Origin: Endotrypanum monterogeii
Taxonomy: Eukaryota > Euglenozoa > Kinetoplastea > Trypanosomatida > Trypanosomatidae
Length of the DNA: 30,000 nucleotides
Assembly: GCA_000333855.2 (NCBI GenBank)
Contig: CM007314.1
Coordinates: 362,246 to 392,245, forward strand
Direction: 5' to 3'
Positions 1-11,200 of this stretch are shown piece after piece. Below the pieces are notes generated by a model. The model searched no databases, was not told the origin of the DNA, and was given only the letters and a program-made list of their open reading frames with translations. A program made the translations under genes and the position numbers. The stretch's first letter is position 1. Each line of letters begins with the position of its first letter.

Positions 1-18
1 ATACGCATACTTGCCTTC

Positions 19-49
19 GTGTGTGTGTGTGTGTGTGTGATGGTGTGAT

Positions 50-82
<33 letters not shown>
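19..82. repeat. Adjacent (GT)10 and (AT)15 microsatellites
   Basis: Positions 19-38 are GT dinucleotides, and 53-82 are AT dinucleotides running into a T-run. The short spacer between them is TGATGGTGTGATGAG-like. This GT-next-to-AT arrangement recurs elsewhere in the window. Confidence 0.95.
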
Positions 83-85
<3 letters not shown>

Positions 86-2644
86 TTTCCTGTGCTCCGG
101 CACCACCACGGTCACCACCAGACCCTGGTTGCAGTTTTATTTCAGCGGCATAATGATCTGTGGGGTGTCAGTGATGGACCTGCGCGGGTTACTGGGAGAC
201 GAGCTCATTGCAGCATACTCCGAGTATCAGGGCACGAACTTGGGATACTGGCAGACGAGTGGGAACAGCTCACATAACACCTCTACCCAGGTATCTGCGC
301 ATTCACGCCTCCTCACTGAGTCATTCGTGTGTCAATGTTTGAGGTGTAAACTTTCGGTAGTGCCTTTTGGCGATGCATTGTGTTTTCCTTTTCAGTATTT
401 TATTTATTTTAAATTTGCGTGTCTGGATGTCGGCACCTCTGTCCTCCGTCTCGTAGGAGCCTAATCCGCGCTTTTTTTTTTTGCCCTCGTGTTTCACTTC
501 GCGAGGGTTTTTCCTTCTTTCCCCTTATTTTTTTTTTTTTCCGCTGTTCGGTCGACTTGGCCTTTTTTCTTTACAACTAGTCAATATCACGACAACGGAT
601 CATTTTTTTTGAGGTGTGTCTTTGTTCGGCAAGTTCGCTGCTGGTTATTCTCAGGGCTCAGCTGCTGCTCCTCCTCCTCCTCAAAGACATCAGATGAAGG
701 GGTGGGCCCGCCAGGCGCTGCGGAGGACATCTTTTCACGCGGTCACTGATTCTTGTGTGTGCGCTTGTTGTACTGATGAGGTTTTGATCTTGAGGGGAGG
801 GGGCAGTTAAGGCTTCGTTTGTGTGGCTTGGGCCGAGGAGGGACAGGGCCTTTGTTCCTCCTGCGAGTGGCACCTGTGTGTGTATTCCTTGATTAGCAGT
901 GGAGGAGGAGGAGGCCCTGTGGGCTCCGCGTTCTCGGTTTTTTTTCTCGTTCCTTCCACTGTCCGCGTGTTCCGAGTAGGCGTTGGTGCCCATCCCGCAC
1001 CGCTCATGTCCGTCTGCGCGTGAGATGAGTCAGTTTGCACACCGTCCAGTGCACGAGCAGAGACGGAGCAGGCGTGCCCGTGCCACTATATAGGGTACGA
1101 TGTACTCTTATTGGCAGGACGTGGGCGTGGGCGGAACAATTTGTGCGTGCTCGGCAGGCCTTGGACGGGCCGGAACGAGTATGCCGACTATTTTGTGTGC
1201 TTGGCAGAGTTCGCTCTTCCCCCTCGCCTCCTTCCTCCGCCCCCCCATCATCATTTCACTGACAACATAATTCACACTAACTGATAACAGTCAGCAACCT
1301 TGTATGTAGCGATGCTGAGCTTTGGTGAGCAATAGGTGCAGGATGTGGTTTACGTGACTTCTTTCTACAAAATAACCCTCGTCTACGGCGTTGGTTGCCT
1401 TTGTTTGTGAGTGTTGCTCCTGACTGAGAGAATCTCTGCAGGTGACGCTCTCTCGCCCCCTTTCAAAAGCTATACGTATTTTTGTCTGCGACAGGCGCTT
1501 TTTTTCTGTTTTTTTTTTTTTGCGTGTGCTGCCACCTGCATACTTTCCACTCTCCTCTCCCCTTCTTTCTTCTGTCCCCTTTTCTTTTCCTCCTCTTTCT
1601 TAGCTCTCAAAGGGTGTGGTGAAGACCTGGACAAATTTTTTTTTTTCAGCTTTCTTTCTCCGAGAGTTCAAGGAGGGGCCGGAAGAATATCGGGAAGAGA
1701 GAAGTATGTAACCCCACCCCTTGCTGCGGAAGAAGTGATGTTGTGCACGTGCTTCTGATTGTTCTCCGATGCCCCCTATTTTTTTGTTTGCTTCCATCGT
1801 CTCAAAATCGAAAAAAGGATTTGGTGCCTTTGTGACCATTGAGGGGCCCCCTTCTGATACGAAGGGTCTGATCGTACGTGCTCGTAGAAGCAGCGTCTTG
1901 TGCGCAGCGATCTTGCACTGCAACCAGGGAGTGTACTCATGTAGGCTTGCGTCACTTGTCGACTCTTCTCTTGCATTTCCTCTCCCCTTTCCCTTTGCTT
2001 AGCACACACGCAGCGCTTTTCTCTACCCCTCCTCTCCTCTCCTCTCCTCATTACCCCTTTTTGTTCCCACTTCTTTTTTTTTTTTTTTTTGTCAGGGAGC
2101 TCTTCAGATTCACACCTCCGTACATACTGCTGCGCTCCTCGAGATTTACGTCTCGAGAAATGGATGCACCGCTCCATGCTTGTTTTCCCCTTCACTAATT
2201 GCTACTGCAACGTGATGCAATTTTGCTCTTTTTAATAGCCTCTGTTTCCCTCCTCCCGCCTCTGCCGTGTGTAGGTGTGCGTGCTGCTGTCACCTTTGGG
2301 GTCCGTGCGCATCATCCTGGAACATATTTTCATTAGCGTGTGGCAGACAATATTTACCTGGGTTTAAGATAACCTGCGTGCTGTCAATCCAGCTGGCGGA
2401 CTCGTGTCTAGTGTACCTCAGGAACACTCTGCACCCGGACCGCGCTCGTACTTTTGTCCACCAACGAAGATATCTTACAGATACAATCGTCTCCCAGATA
2501 TCCCTTCGTGCCGGCCAGGTGCACTTCCACATTAATTACTGCTCACTTGATGTAACATAGTCAAAGGAGGCGACGACGAAGCACTCCAACACGCTGCCAC
2601 AAAGCAAAAGTTATCATTTGCACTCTTTTTTTTTTTCCTGTGTC

Positions 2645-2664
2645 TGTGTGTGTGTGTGTGTGTG
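2645..2664. repeat. (TG)10 microsatellite
   Basis: Ten uninterrupted TG units in the spacer upstream of the gene at 3557, preceded by a T-run. This is simple repeat sequence with no coding potential. Confidence 0.95.
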
Positions 2665-3461
2665 GGAAGCGATTTATTTGCCAAGCATCTATTGCCTCCG
2701 TGCCTTTCACAGCCGTTATATTTTTGGAGAAAATACTCGCCAAAACAGATACACTGACGGCAAAAAATAAAAGAAAATAGAGAGGAATAAGAAAACCTAA
2801 TCTTCCCCGAGGTAGTTTGAATTTCTTCCCCCGGCAGCTTTATACTGAGCTGAATACCGACAGAAACATCTGTTCGACAATTCACTTGTTGCTGTTTCTG
2901 TTTTTTTTTCCCTCTTTTTCCTATCACCTGGTGATCATATTTTATGTACGCTAGGCTGGTGTATAACGTGTGCGCTGTGTCATCGTGCTTTTTTTTTTTT
3001 GCTGCGCGTGGCGATATCCCCCACCTTGGCGTTTTGTTTTGCCCTTTCTAGATTTAATCCTTTTTTTTTCCTGCTTCACCCGCGTAGCAGGCCTTACTGC
3101 ACGCTAACCTTAGCTTCTCCCTTTTGCATCTGCTCAAGTTCATTCTTTCTCTAGTGCGAGGTTCACGGGCAAGGCATCTATCACTGTCTTGTTGATGCTT
3201 CTGTCGTGTTTGCGCATTCATTTCCTTCCTTCTCTAGAGTTTTTTTTTCTTTTTTTGTTTGACATTTTTTCTTCATCTCTCTCACATACTTGCGTGTCCA
3301 TTTTATTGCTCACCTTTTCGCGTGTGTGCACATTACGGTTGTAGACCGAAGGCTTCTGTGCAGATTTGTCTACGAGGCTTCTGGACCCCTCATTTTTTTT
3401 TCTTTCTCAAAAAAAAAAAAACTGACGTAACTTTGTGACTCGTTCACACTCACCTGTTGTT

Positions 3462-3510
3462 GGTCTCCCTCCTCCGCCTTTGCCCGTCCTTATATTCTCG
3501 AACACACCAG
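3462..3510 (+). promoter_or_regulatory. Predicted trans-splice acceptor for the gene at 3557
   Basis: A C/T-rich tract (TGGTCTCCCTCCTCCGCC and onward) is followed by AACACACCAG, with the AG at 3509-3510. This gives a 46-nt 5' UTR without an ATG before the start codon. A second AG at 3552-3553 lies only 3 nt before the ATG and is less likely to be used. Spliced-leader addition at an AG after a pyrimidine tract is the trypanosomatid rule; the exact site is inferred. Confidence 0.5.
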
Positions 3511-3556
3511 ATAAAGGTGTGGCACACCTGCTAACCCTTCTTGTCATCTATAGAAA

Positions 3557-4834
3557 ATGGGAGATCTAGTGCTACCGGAGCCGAGAGAAACATACGCTGA
3601 CCTCCCCAGGGCTGACAGCGAATTGCTGCATCCACCAACGTTTCCTCAGAAAGTTTCAGAAGGCACTGCAGTGACAACTGTCCGGACACCCAACCACGAT
3701 GGCGGCTACAGCGCGAACAGCACCCCCAGGCGGTCCGTTGTTCGGATACGGCGATCGGGTGCCCACGCTGCAGGGGGTGGCACTTGCTCCGACGGCTCTC
3801 GCCCCTCTCGGGCTTCAACGCCGCCTTCTCCCTCCCCGCCATTTCCCAAGCGTGAAGCCGATCGTAACTCTGATGTTCCTAACTCGTCGTTGCGCTACGT
3901 GGGTAACGGCAACGCCGCTGCAGTCGTCAACGGTGAGCACACAGCCTCTAATGGTGATGCGAGGGTGGCCGTAGTTGGTCGACGAGCAAAGGTGCTCACT
4001 GACATTTCCCCCACCCCGCGTAGTCGTGGCAGTCGACGGCAGGTACTGACCTGTGCACCGAATCGAGGCACCTATTTGAAATTACAGCTTTCCCTCGAAA
4101 GGACAGGGTTCACCTCCCCAGAGCGTCTCCAGGATGCCGCATGTTTTGTTGCCAGGACGAGGGAGGATGTGAAGCGGTACGTGCACGTGGTGATGGCGCG
4201 TCACGTCACAACGCTAAGCGCGTGGGAAAAGCGAATATCTGTCACAGAAGTATATAGAAACAAACCGCTGCGAACTGGAGGGCGGCCTGTGCCTGTGCGT
4301 TCGCAAGATCATGGATTCCTCGAGCACATTTTGCCTATCCTCGACGGCCATCTTCAGCAGCTGGAGGGTGCCCAGTTGCTGCTGGCGCGCGTCCGCGAGA
4401 ATGTGCCACCCACACGGTCGGGAGTGCAGGGTGACGTCAAGACGTGGCGAGACTACTGTATCCAGTTCTGCAAGAAGATCTGCGACCTCGTCCTCAACGT
4501 GAAGCTCCTCCACACTCGGGTAGAAAGGCTCCTGAGCGGAGGTGTTAAAAGCTTGCTATGGCCGATGCGTGCCTCCAGTATCTCTCCACGGTCGTTGGGC
4601 GGGTATGACATGCGCTCACGCACGAACGAAGCCACAAGCGCACGCTCAAGCCCCATGCCCACGTCACGCGCGGCATCGCGGTCTTTGACGCCAAGAAGAC
4701 AGCTCTCAGAGAAATATGCGAGGCTGCGCAGTCGTTCTGTGCGTTCGGGTCGTAGCATGCACTCCACAGCTGTGGGGGTGGGAGGGGAAGGGGAGAGGAA
4801 TGGGGGCGTAGTGGGGCATACCGAAGCTAGCTAA
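3557..4834 (+). CDS. Hypothetical protein, basic and Ser/Pro-rich, 425 aa
   Basis: I do not recognise a family. The start is the first ATG after the predicted splice acceptor. Residues 1 to about 160 are low complexity, rich in S, P, R, T and G, with many SP/TP dipeptides. A more ordered middle part (about 165-340) begins near TYLKLQLSLERTGF and contains predicted helices around EHILPILDGHLQQLEGAQLL and DYCIQFCKKICDLVLNVKLL. The tail (340-425) is again basic and repetitive in S and R (RLRSRSVRSGRS), ending in a Gly-rich stretch. There is no signal peptide or membrane segment. The disordered-helical-disordered layout and many proline-directed phosphorylation-type sites would fit a cytoskeletal or regulatory protein, but that is only inference. 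The coding-like codon use and splice signal make it a likely real gene. Confidence 0.8.
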   Translation: MGDLVLPEPRETYADLPRADSELLHPPTFPQKVSEGTAVTTVRTPNHDGGYSANSTPRRSVVRIRRSGAHAAGGGTCSDGSRPSRASTPPSPSPPFPKREADRNSDVPNSSLRYVGNGNAAAVVNGEHTASNGDARVAVVGRRAKVLTDISPTPRSRGSRRQVLTCAPNRGTYLKLQLSLERTGFTSPERLQDAACFVARTREDVKRYVHVVMARHVTTLSAWEKRISVTEVYRNKPLRTGGRPVPVRSQDHGFLEHILPILDGHLQQLEGAQLLLARVRENVPPTRSGVQGDVKTWRDYCIQFCKKICDLVLNVKLLHTRVERLLSGGVKSLLWPMRASSISPRSLGGYDMRSRTNEATSARSSPMPTSRAASRSLTPRRQLSEKYARLRSRSVRSGRSMHSTAVGVGGEGERNGGVVGHTEAS

Positions 4835-6252
4835 CAGCCTTTTTTCTCTCCACGCACAGCATGTGACCTAGAGCTGTGCAACGTCGAACGGCACCAGTAT
4901 CCGCAAGGCCACGCCCTCGTGCCATGGTGCATTCTCTCGACAAGCGAATCATTCCCACCGGTCAGCTCCCTTTCCCAGGGATCTCATCGCATGTGCTGTG
5001 CTCACGACACAAGGAATTTCTCTCCGCCGCCGTATTTCGCGTCGGCGCTTCGCAGGCGGCTTTGCATCAGCGACTTTTTCCCTACTCTTCCCCTCATCGT
5101 GTTTGCGGCAGCACTCGTACACCCAGAACTGTATCTGCGTCACACTACGTGCGTGCGTCTGCTCCTCTCGGGCGGCAGTTTTTCTTTCCTGATTCAGTTT
5201 TTTCCCCAAGTCGCGCAGGGATTCTTTTGCCCCGCACCCGACGGCATCGACTTGAAGGGACATAGAGAGCCGCCTCCTCACGTGGCTGTCTGATGTTGTA
5301 TTTCCTTCAACAGTCCGTCGGCGTGGCGCCGTGACTTGGCATATCCCTCTGTGCGAGGTCATAGCACCTCAAAGACGGTGACGCTGGCTGCTGTAGCATT
5401 AGATTTCCTTCGACCTGGGTAGTTGCTCGGGGTGGTGGAGTAGCGCGAGAAGGATGCGTCCACCGTCGCAGGACAGCATGGACGTGCTTCTACGAGGTCT
5501 GTGAAACGCAATCTGCAAGAGTTCTGTATGCCATTAGGTGCGTGATGGCGCTCCTACGTGAAAACAGGGATTGTCGCGCAACACCCATGCGGGCAAACGT
5601 TCCTGGAAGTGTCTTCCATGGGCGGTGGTCAGAGGAGGGGGGAGGGGGCTTCATTACAGCTATACGGTGTTTTTATGTAGAGGTGCGTGCGTGGGTGTGT
5701 ACGGATGGATCACGTTGCGGAGGTGAGGGGCACAGTGAAAGACGTGAGGTGCATGGGTGCGGGGAATTCTCAATCCTGGGGAGGGGAGGGGGGAGGGAAA
5801 GCAGGGTTTCCCCATGACTTGTGCAGAGGGATGGCAGGGGTGGCTGGATCAAGTTGGCATGTTGTAGCATGAAACATACAAGGGGGACGGAGAAGGGGGA
5901 GAGTGGGGACATAGTGATATGGTCTTCTATGCATTTTGATGTGAGTGTGTGTATGCCATACATATACACCGTGTGGGGGTATCTCCATTCCTTCTTGTCA
6001 ATGCTTTCATCGATGGATACTGCAGGTCCTGCTATCCTCATCTCAGTCTTGTTTTACTCCGCTTGATGGTCAGCGCACAGTCATCAAACATTATTTTTTC
6101 CTTGCTCGCTATGTATCAGGTGGATCCGTGCATCACCCTTCGTGATGTGGGCCGTGTTTGCGAGCTAACACACACGCACATACACACTGCAGCCCTCTCC
6201 CTCCCTTTTCTTCTCTTGGTTGTGTTCGTGCGAAATGGTAGGTGGGCATGAT

Positions 6253-6271
6253 TATATATATATATATATAT
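6253..6271. repeat. (TA)n microsatellite
   Basis: About nine TA units followed by a T-rich stretch in the spacer between 4835 and 8241. It is simple sequence. A CA-rich stretch (CACACGCACATACACAC) lies about 80 bp upstream. Confidence 0.9.
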
Positions 6272-7728
6272 TTGTATTTTTTGATCGGTAGATTACTGTA
6301 TCATTGTGTGAGCGCCTATACTTTGGGTGAGTGGAATGGCTTCTGTTGTGAGTACTGGGAGGGGTGGCGGGCCACGCGCTGTGCAAACGCCTTCATGGCG
6401 ACAACGACGCCCTCTTCCTCTCTGTCCCGCCCACTCGAATTTATTTAACTTCGAAGCGACGTGGCTTCATCTATCTTCCTAGTTCATTCACTGCATGCTT
6501 ACGCCGATACTAGCGGGTACGTGTGTGTGTCTATAAGGCTCTGGGGTGTCTCCACCGGCAGCAGGGATCTGTACCGCGCCGAGGTATACTTCAGTCTTTT
6601 CGAGTCGTGAAGGGTAACCCCCTTTTTTCTTCACTTTTTTATAATAAGCCGTTGGCACATTCTCATACATCGTGTCAGGGAAAATGATGCACATATCTGT
6701 TTGATCGCGCGGTCGATGATGAAGTGAGTGTCCTCGACGCTGGGTTCATGTAAGAAAGGCAAAACAAAGAAACAGCTGAACGACACCATATATTCCAGGT
6801 TCGTCAGTGCCCCAACAGTAATGCTGTGTGTGTATTCACCGAACACAGAAATGACCACTCATACACACCTCCGCAATGCGTTCAACTCAATATGGACGCA
6901 TCACAGCGGCTTCACCCTCCTCCTCCAGCTGCGCTGCGCAGTGCTGCCATATGGGGTGCGGATGGTGTCAATGCTACAGCGGCTTCAGAGGTTGTGCTGT
7001 GTCGGCCTCTCCGTGGTGATGAGTCCCCTGTCTACTTGGCAGTACGCCAGATTTGTACTTGTCTGGATCGCGTTTCTTACAGGGAGGGCGGGGGGGGGGC
7101 GGAGAGGAGGACGATTTTTTTTTTTTTGGGTTATTGTCCCTTGTTTGTGCGTGTAGATGGTGGTGGCTGCAGAGGGCAACGAAAGGCTTCGCGGTATACC
7201 ACAAAAAGAAGCTTGCGTTCACTGATTTTCGTTGACAATACCTCTAAAAAAAAAGGTCTTGTGCCTGGTACACTCGTCTTTCTCACTGACCGACAATCGG
7301 TTCCTCCACGTTAATGTATTCGCCACGCGTGCGCCTGGAAATGCACCACCATCGGCTTTCTCCCTCGTCAGACAGATACCTGAGTGGGGGCAGTGTCAAC
7401 ATATAGTGCGTGGTCTGTGTGTGTGTGCGCGCACAAGTTACCTTGACAGTGTATGATGTATGAAAATTACACTCCGCTGTCTCTCTTTCTCACACACACA
7501 TGCACGTACACACGCAAACATCCTTGCCAAGCGTTTCTCCCTTTCATTCTTCATTTGTCTTTGCTTCCTTTTTTTTCAAAACATCATCATTGAACCCGCA
7601 GGTGTTTCTCGCTATTTGTTTCTCTCTTCCTTTAACAAACTTTGCTGTGCATACAAACAACCAGCACACCATTCTCTTCTTCCTGTCCCTCTACAACTGT
7701 TTGTGTAAGCTGCTGATCAAGTACACGT

Positions 7729-7778
<50 letters not shown>

Positions 7779-7821
7779 TTACCCTGGAAGCGACATAAGT
7801 GTGTGTGTGTGTGTGTGTGTG
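7729..7821. repeat. Composite (AC)n-(AT)16-(GT)n repeat
   Basis: An AC run (7729-7742) joins directly to an AT run (7743-7774), and after a 24-bp unique spacer comes a GT run (7799-7821). The AC and GT arms are reverse complements, and the AT run is self-complementary. The whole could therefore fold as a long hairpin in DNA or RNA. Confidence 0.9.
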
Positions 7822-8100
7822 ACACACTCGCGCTGCGTCTTCCTATTTGAAAACAAACATCTCCTCCTTTCGCCACCCTTTTGAGAGGGTGGGAGTGGCG
7901 GGGGAGCGTTTTTATTTATTTTGCTTCTCTCTGGCTGCTGTACGGGCCTGTTTTGTCGGAGGTCATTATCTCTTCCCTCTTCGCTTCTAGAAATCCTCGA
8001 AGACTTTTTCCCACTTGATCTAGTTAAAGAGTGATCGTTGTACCAGGATACGCTCACGTGAAAGAAGCTTCGCGTGCGAGTCTGTACATGGTTTTGTGAC

Positions 8101-8149
8101 TTCTTCTCGGTTTCTTTTTATCCTTTCTTCGACTCTTCTTGTAGTCCAG
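8101..8149 (+). promoter_or_regulatory. Predicted trans-splice acceptor for the HECT ligase gene
   Basis: A pyrimidine tract (TTCTTCTCGGTTTCTTTTTA onward to CTCTTCTTGTAG) ends at AG 8143-8144, with another AG at 8148-8149. No ATG occurs between these and the start at 8242, giving a 5' UTR of about 92-97 nt. A further AG at 8186-8187 is possible. The T10 run at 8191-8200 has no AG after it before the ATG, so it cannot be the operative tract. Confidence 0.5.
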
Positions 8150-8241
8150 CCTGCACGATCAGTCTTGGCTCGGTTCGCACCGCGCAGGTATTTTTTTTTT
8201 GTCGTGTGTCAATTCCTCTTCTCTGTTGTTGATCTTTGACG

Positions 8242-11200
8242 ATGAGCCAATTCGTGTTCGATGGTAGCAGTCGCATGCGCAACATGACGCTCGCGCGGGA
8301 CCATTACAAAAATCGAAACCGGATAATTGAAGACGCTCAGCGAGTGCGACTGCGGCGGGAGCTGGAGACACGCCGCACGCGAGCCGCCCAGCGACTCCAA
8401 AGCGCGATCCGCCGATGGCTTGCTTGTCAGACGACAGTGCGTCTCGCGTTGAGTGACCTCGATAGCTTGCCATCCGACGTTACGCAAATTTTATTGCCTT
8501 CCTCTATGGAGGGCGCATCTTCTACTACACTGACACCCGGGGGGCCCAATCAATCAGCTCAGCTCACGGCACGACTTCGTACGGCGTGCTGGTGCCTTTC
8601 CTTCGTGCGCACCCACAGGGGGCAGATTCCACTGCACCGCCACGCGTCTTCGGATGCTGCGACAGCAGAGGACGGTGGCTCAGAGGGCTTCGGAGTCCAT
8701 CTTCATTCGCCTGAAGTGAAGGCCACTGGCAGAGACGCGACCACCGCGCCAAGCCAGCGTCTCACTCTTTCTTCCAGCTACAAGTCCCCAGTCGCTTCCC
8801 TCAGAGAGTTGCGCGAGTATCAACGGGGGGTTCTATGGCATTACAACGAATTTCTTTACGCGACACTCAGCGAAGACACCACCCACTCCCCCGGGAGTGG
8901 CGAGAGGGCTGGTGGGGGCACTCCTGTCTTCCATGCCAATCTTCAAGCGAGGACAGTCGCTGAGGAGAACTCAGTCGGCTCGGTGTCGCTGTTGGGGTCT
9001 TCTTTTCTGGCTTCTTTGCCTTTCAGAGATGTGACGCTTCTCCTTTGCGTGTTGTTACAGCAACTGTCGGACGTGGCGCCATCGAGACGTGAAGACTTCT
9101 CTTCACCGCTCCGCAGTGCATCTTCGATAAAGCAAATGGGACGCTTGATTGTAGATGCCCTAGTCGCACATAACGCTGCCTTTGCATCCACCCTTAATGA
9201 AGAGCAGTCATCTCACAAGGGCTACGGTGCCGTCGAGGAGGCATTGGCGGCATTCGATCGCCGTCCAGCCGTTCATGCCTTGACTTCGGCGCTGACATTT
9301 TTAGGGGAGGAGATGGTGGCACAGCCTGCGAGTGTGCGCTTGAACTGCGTGGAGCTGCTTCAGCCACTTGTCACTGCGTTACCTTCCCTTTCTCAGGTGT
9401 ATGTGGGTGGGAGTTACTCACTGCCGCCGCCCACATGTGCTTTTGCGCAGGCGTGCTGGCAGTGTATGTGTGCCCCTTTCACAGAGGAGGATTACCTAGG
9501 GCTGACCTCCAACTCGCTAGCGGTGCTGCTCTGTGCTGCCGACACGACCGTGAAAGACGAAGGGCTTCGAGATTGCAACGTGGCGGACTCTCTTTTCACG
9601 ATGGTTGTTGCAGAATGTTACAGGCGCACTGTCATGGTCACAGAAATTGGATCAGGCGATGGTGTAAGTGGTCTTAAGGGTGGGAGACTGCGAGCTCGTG
9701 TACTAGGTCGACTTGTTCGCCTGACTCCGCGTGTTCATCAGATGGTGGAGGCCATGTCTTCTTCACCAGATGGGTCAGTGTCACTCATAGGGCCCTGGAC
9801 GCACCTAGTGAAGCGCTACTTGCTTAGTCTCAGTTGCCTGAGCGAGCGCTTGTGCCGGGAGAATTTCTTTATCGAGGCCATCTTGGCAGACCACTACGCT
9901 TACAACACCGGCAAGCAGAGGACGCGGTCCTTAGTGGGTGAGGGCGACACCGGCGGGGATGAGAGTGCACCACTGCACAGTCCTTACCGTTTGCTCACCT
10001 CACACCTCTTCAGTGAGGAGGGTGGTCTGCTATTACTTAATTTATTCATATTACAAGACGAGCGGCACGAGAAGCGGCGACTGCAGGCATCACAGAAGCT
10101 CACCGTGGAGGCTCCAACAGATGAGGCTCCACAGCTGACGAATAGGGACAACCGCGATGAAGAGGACCCCTCCGCACGGTCCGCGTCAACGGCGACTGCG
10201 ACACCCTTTTCATTTGGAGGTGCTGGGGCTGCTACTACTGCCGCTTCTCCTCCTCCTCAGTGGTCTTCGTCGGCCTCTATAGAGCAGAGCCCGCTAGAGA
10301 TTCTATGCAACGTCTTTGCGTGGCCTATCTTTGCTTTCTCAAAGACGACCTACAGTCGTTATCAGCGAGAGACGCTAGCGTTGTACACGAAGATGGTCCG
10401 CACACCACAACTACTGCGACGTCTGTGGGTTCTTTATTGGCAGAGTTGTGAAGGGCTGCGAGCCGTGCTGCCCCCCGGCGAGGTGCTCCAAAGACTCTGC
10501 CAGCTACAGACATCGGGTGCGCAGGGGTTGGGTAAACACATGGTCGTTGGAAGCGAGGTCCGAGGTGGAGAGAGTGGCGTTTCGGCGACTGCCGCCTCCC
10601 TGGCCCTTCCACGACTGCCAAGGTGGGAAACACATCCGTTGTATCCTCTCGCCTTCTATGACCCTCACGCATCGCTGTCTACCTTCTTCTTCACACTCCT
10701 AGCGTACTATGTCAATGTGTTCAACTTTGCCGATGAGCTCCGTCGTGGTAGTGAAAAGGCGGTACTCTCCACGGAGGAGTCCTGGGCCTTGGTGCTTGCG
10801 CTCAAGGAAATTGTCTATCGGTCACACATGTATGGTGTTGTTCCGGGCACCAACAGCGAGGCGGTCGCACACGCAGCTTGCCTGCTGCTTTCCCGCCTAC
10901 ACAAAGTGGATGAGGCGGACCCATTTGTGCCTTCCACGGTGACCAATCTCTGGGTCGCTGTTAGTTCTCCGGCTGCTGAGTCTGCAGTGACGTTGCTGTT
11001 CGAAAATTGGGATGTTACAAGTGCTGCTGTGGTGGAGGAGGATAACGAGGAGGAGGACTGGACGACAGGGTTTGACAACGCGAGCGCCTCGGCCGGAAGT
11101 CGCGGCGCTGTGGACAGCACAGGGCTTGCCCCGGACGATAGTGAGGCAACTGCCTTGATGGCTCATGCGCGCCTGCCCGGCGATGTTGCGGTCTACCACA

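Larger units (their letters stand above)
1..3461. other. Gene-poor flank with microsatellites and T-runs
   Basis: No convincing gene is present in this 3.4 kb. It holds a (GT)10 run followed by (AT)15 at 19-82, a CTCCT repeat near 2028-2049, a (TG)10 run at 2645-2664 and many T-runs of 8 to 14. Open frames are short, mostly begin at GTG or TTG, and lack G/C-ending codon bias. One segment, 153-464, has an upstream TTTTATTTCAG and a first part that reads like protein; it is described under findings. The region is probably the 3' UTR of an upstream gene plus the spacer before the gene at 3557. AT-rich stretches alternate with pyrimidine tracts, as in trypanosomatid intergenic DNA. Confidence 0.6.
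4835..8100. other. Long spacer: 3' UTR and intergenic, simple repeats and G-rich runs
   Basis: About 3.3 kb without a convincing gene. Overlapping frames of up to 129 codons at 4876-5293 start at GTG or lack coding bias. A GC-richer part at 6892-7110 stays open in two frames but runs into a T12 tract; it is discussed under findings. Notable contents are G-quadruplex-type runs at 5778-5797 and 7082-7099, (TA) repeats at 6253-6271, and the CA/TA/GT composite at 7729-7821. The first part is presumably the 3' UTR of the gene ending at 4834, and the last few hundred bases are the pyrimidine-rich lead-in to the ligase gene. Confidence 0.6.

Noticed and set aside
2267..2560. 97-codon + strand frame ending QVHFHINYCSLDVT
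   Set aside because: It starts at GTG and contains no ATG at all, so it cannot be a trypanosomatid gene as read, although its last 60 codons look mildly coding-like.
4876..5293. Overlapping 124 and 129-codon frames after the 3557 gene
   Set aside because: The 4876 frame starts at GTG. Both are Ser/Pro/His/Arg-rich with no codon preference for one frame over the other; most likely 3' UTR.
6728..7156. 142-codon frame overlapping the 6892 segment
   Set aside because: It starts at GTG and is hydrophobic and Cys-rich in a way typical of translated T-rich spacer.
8236..8241. TTG-ACG extension of the HECT ligase frame
   Set aside because: A TTG start is not expected in eukaryotic nuclear genes. 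The ATG at 8242 matches the family N-terminus (MSQFVFDG).
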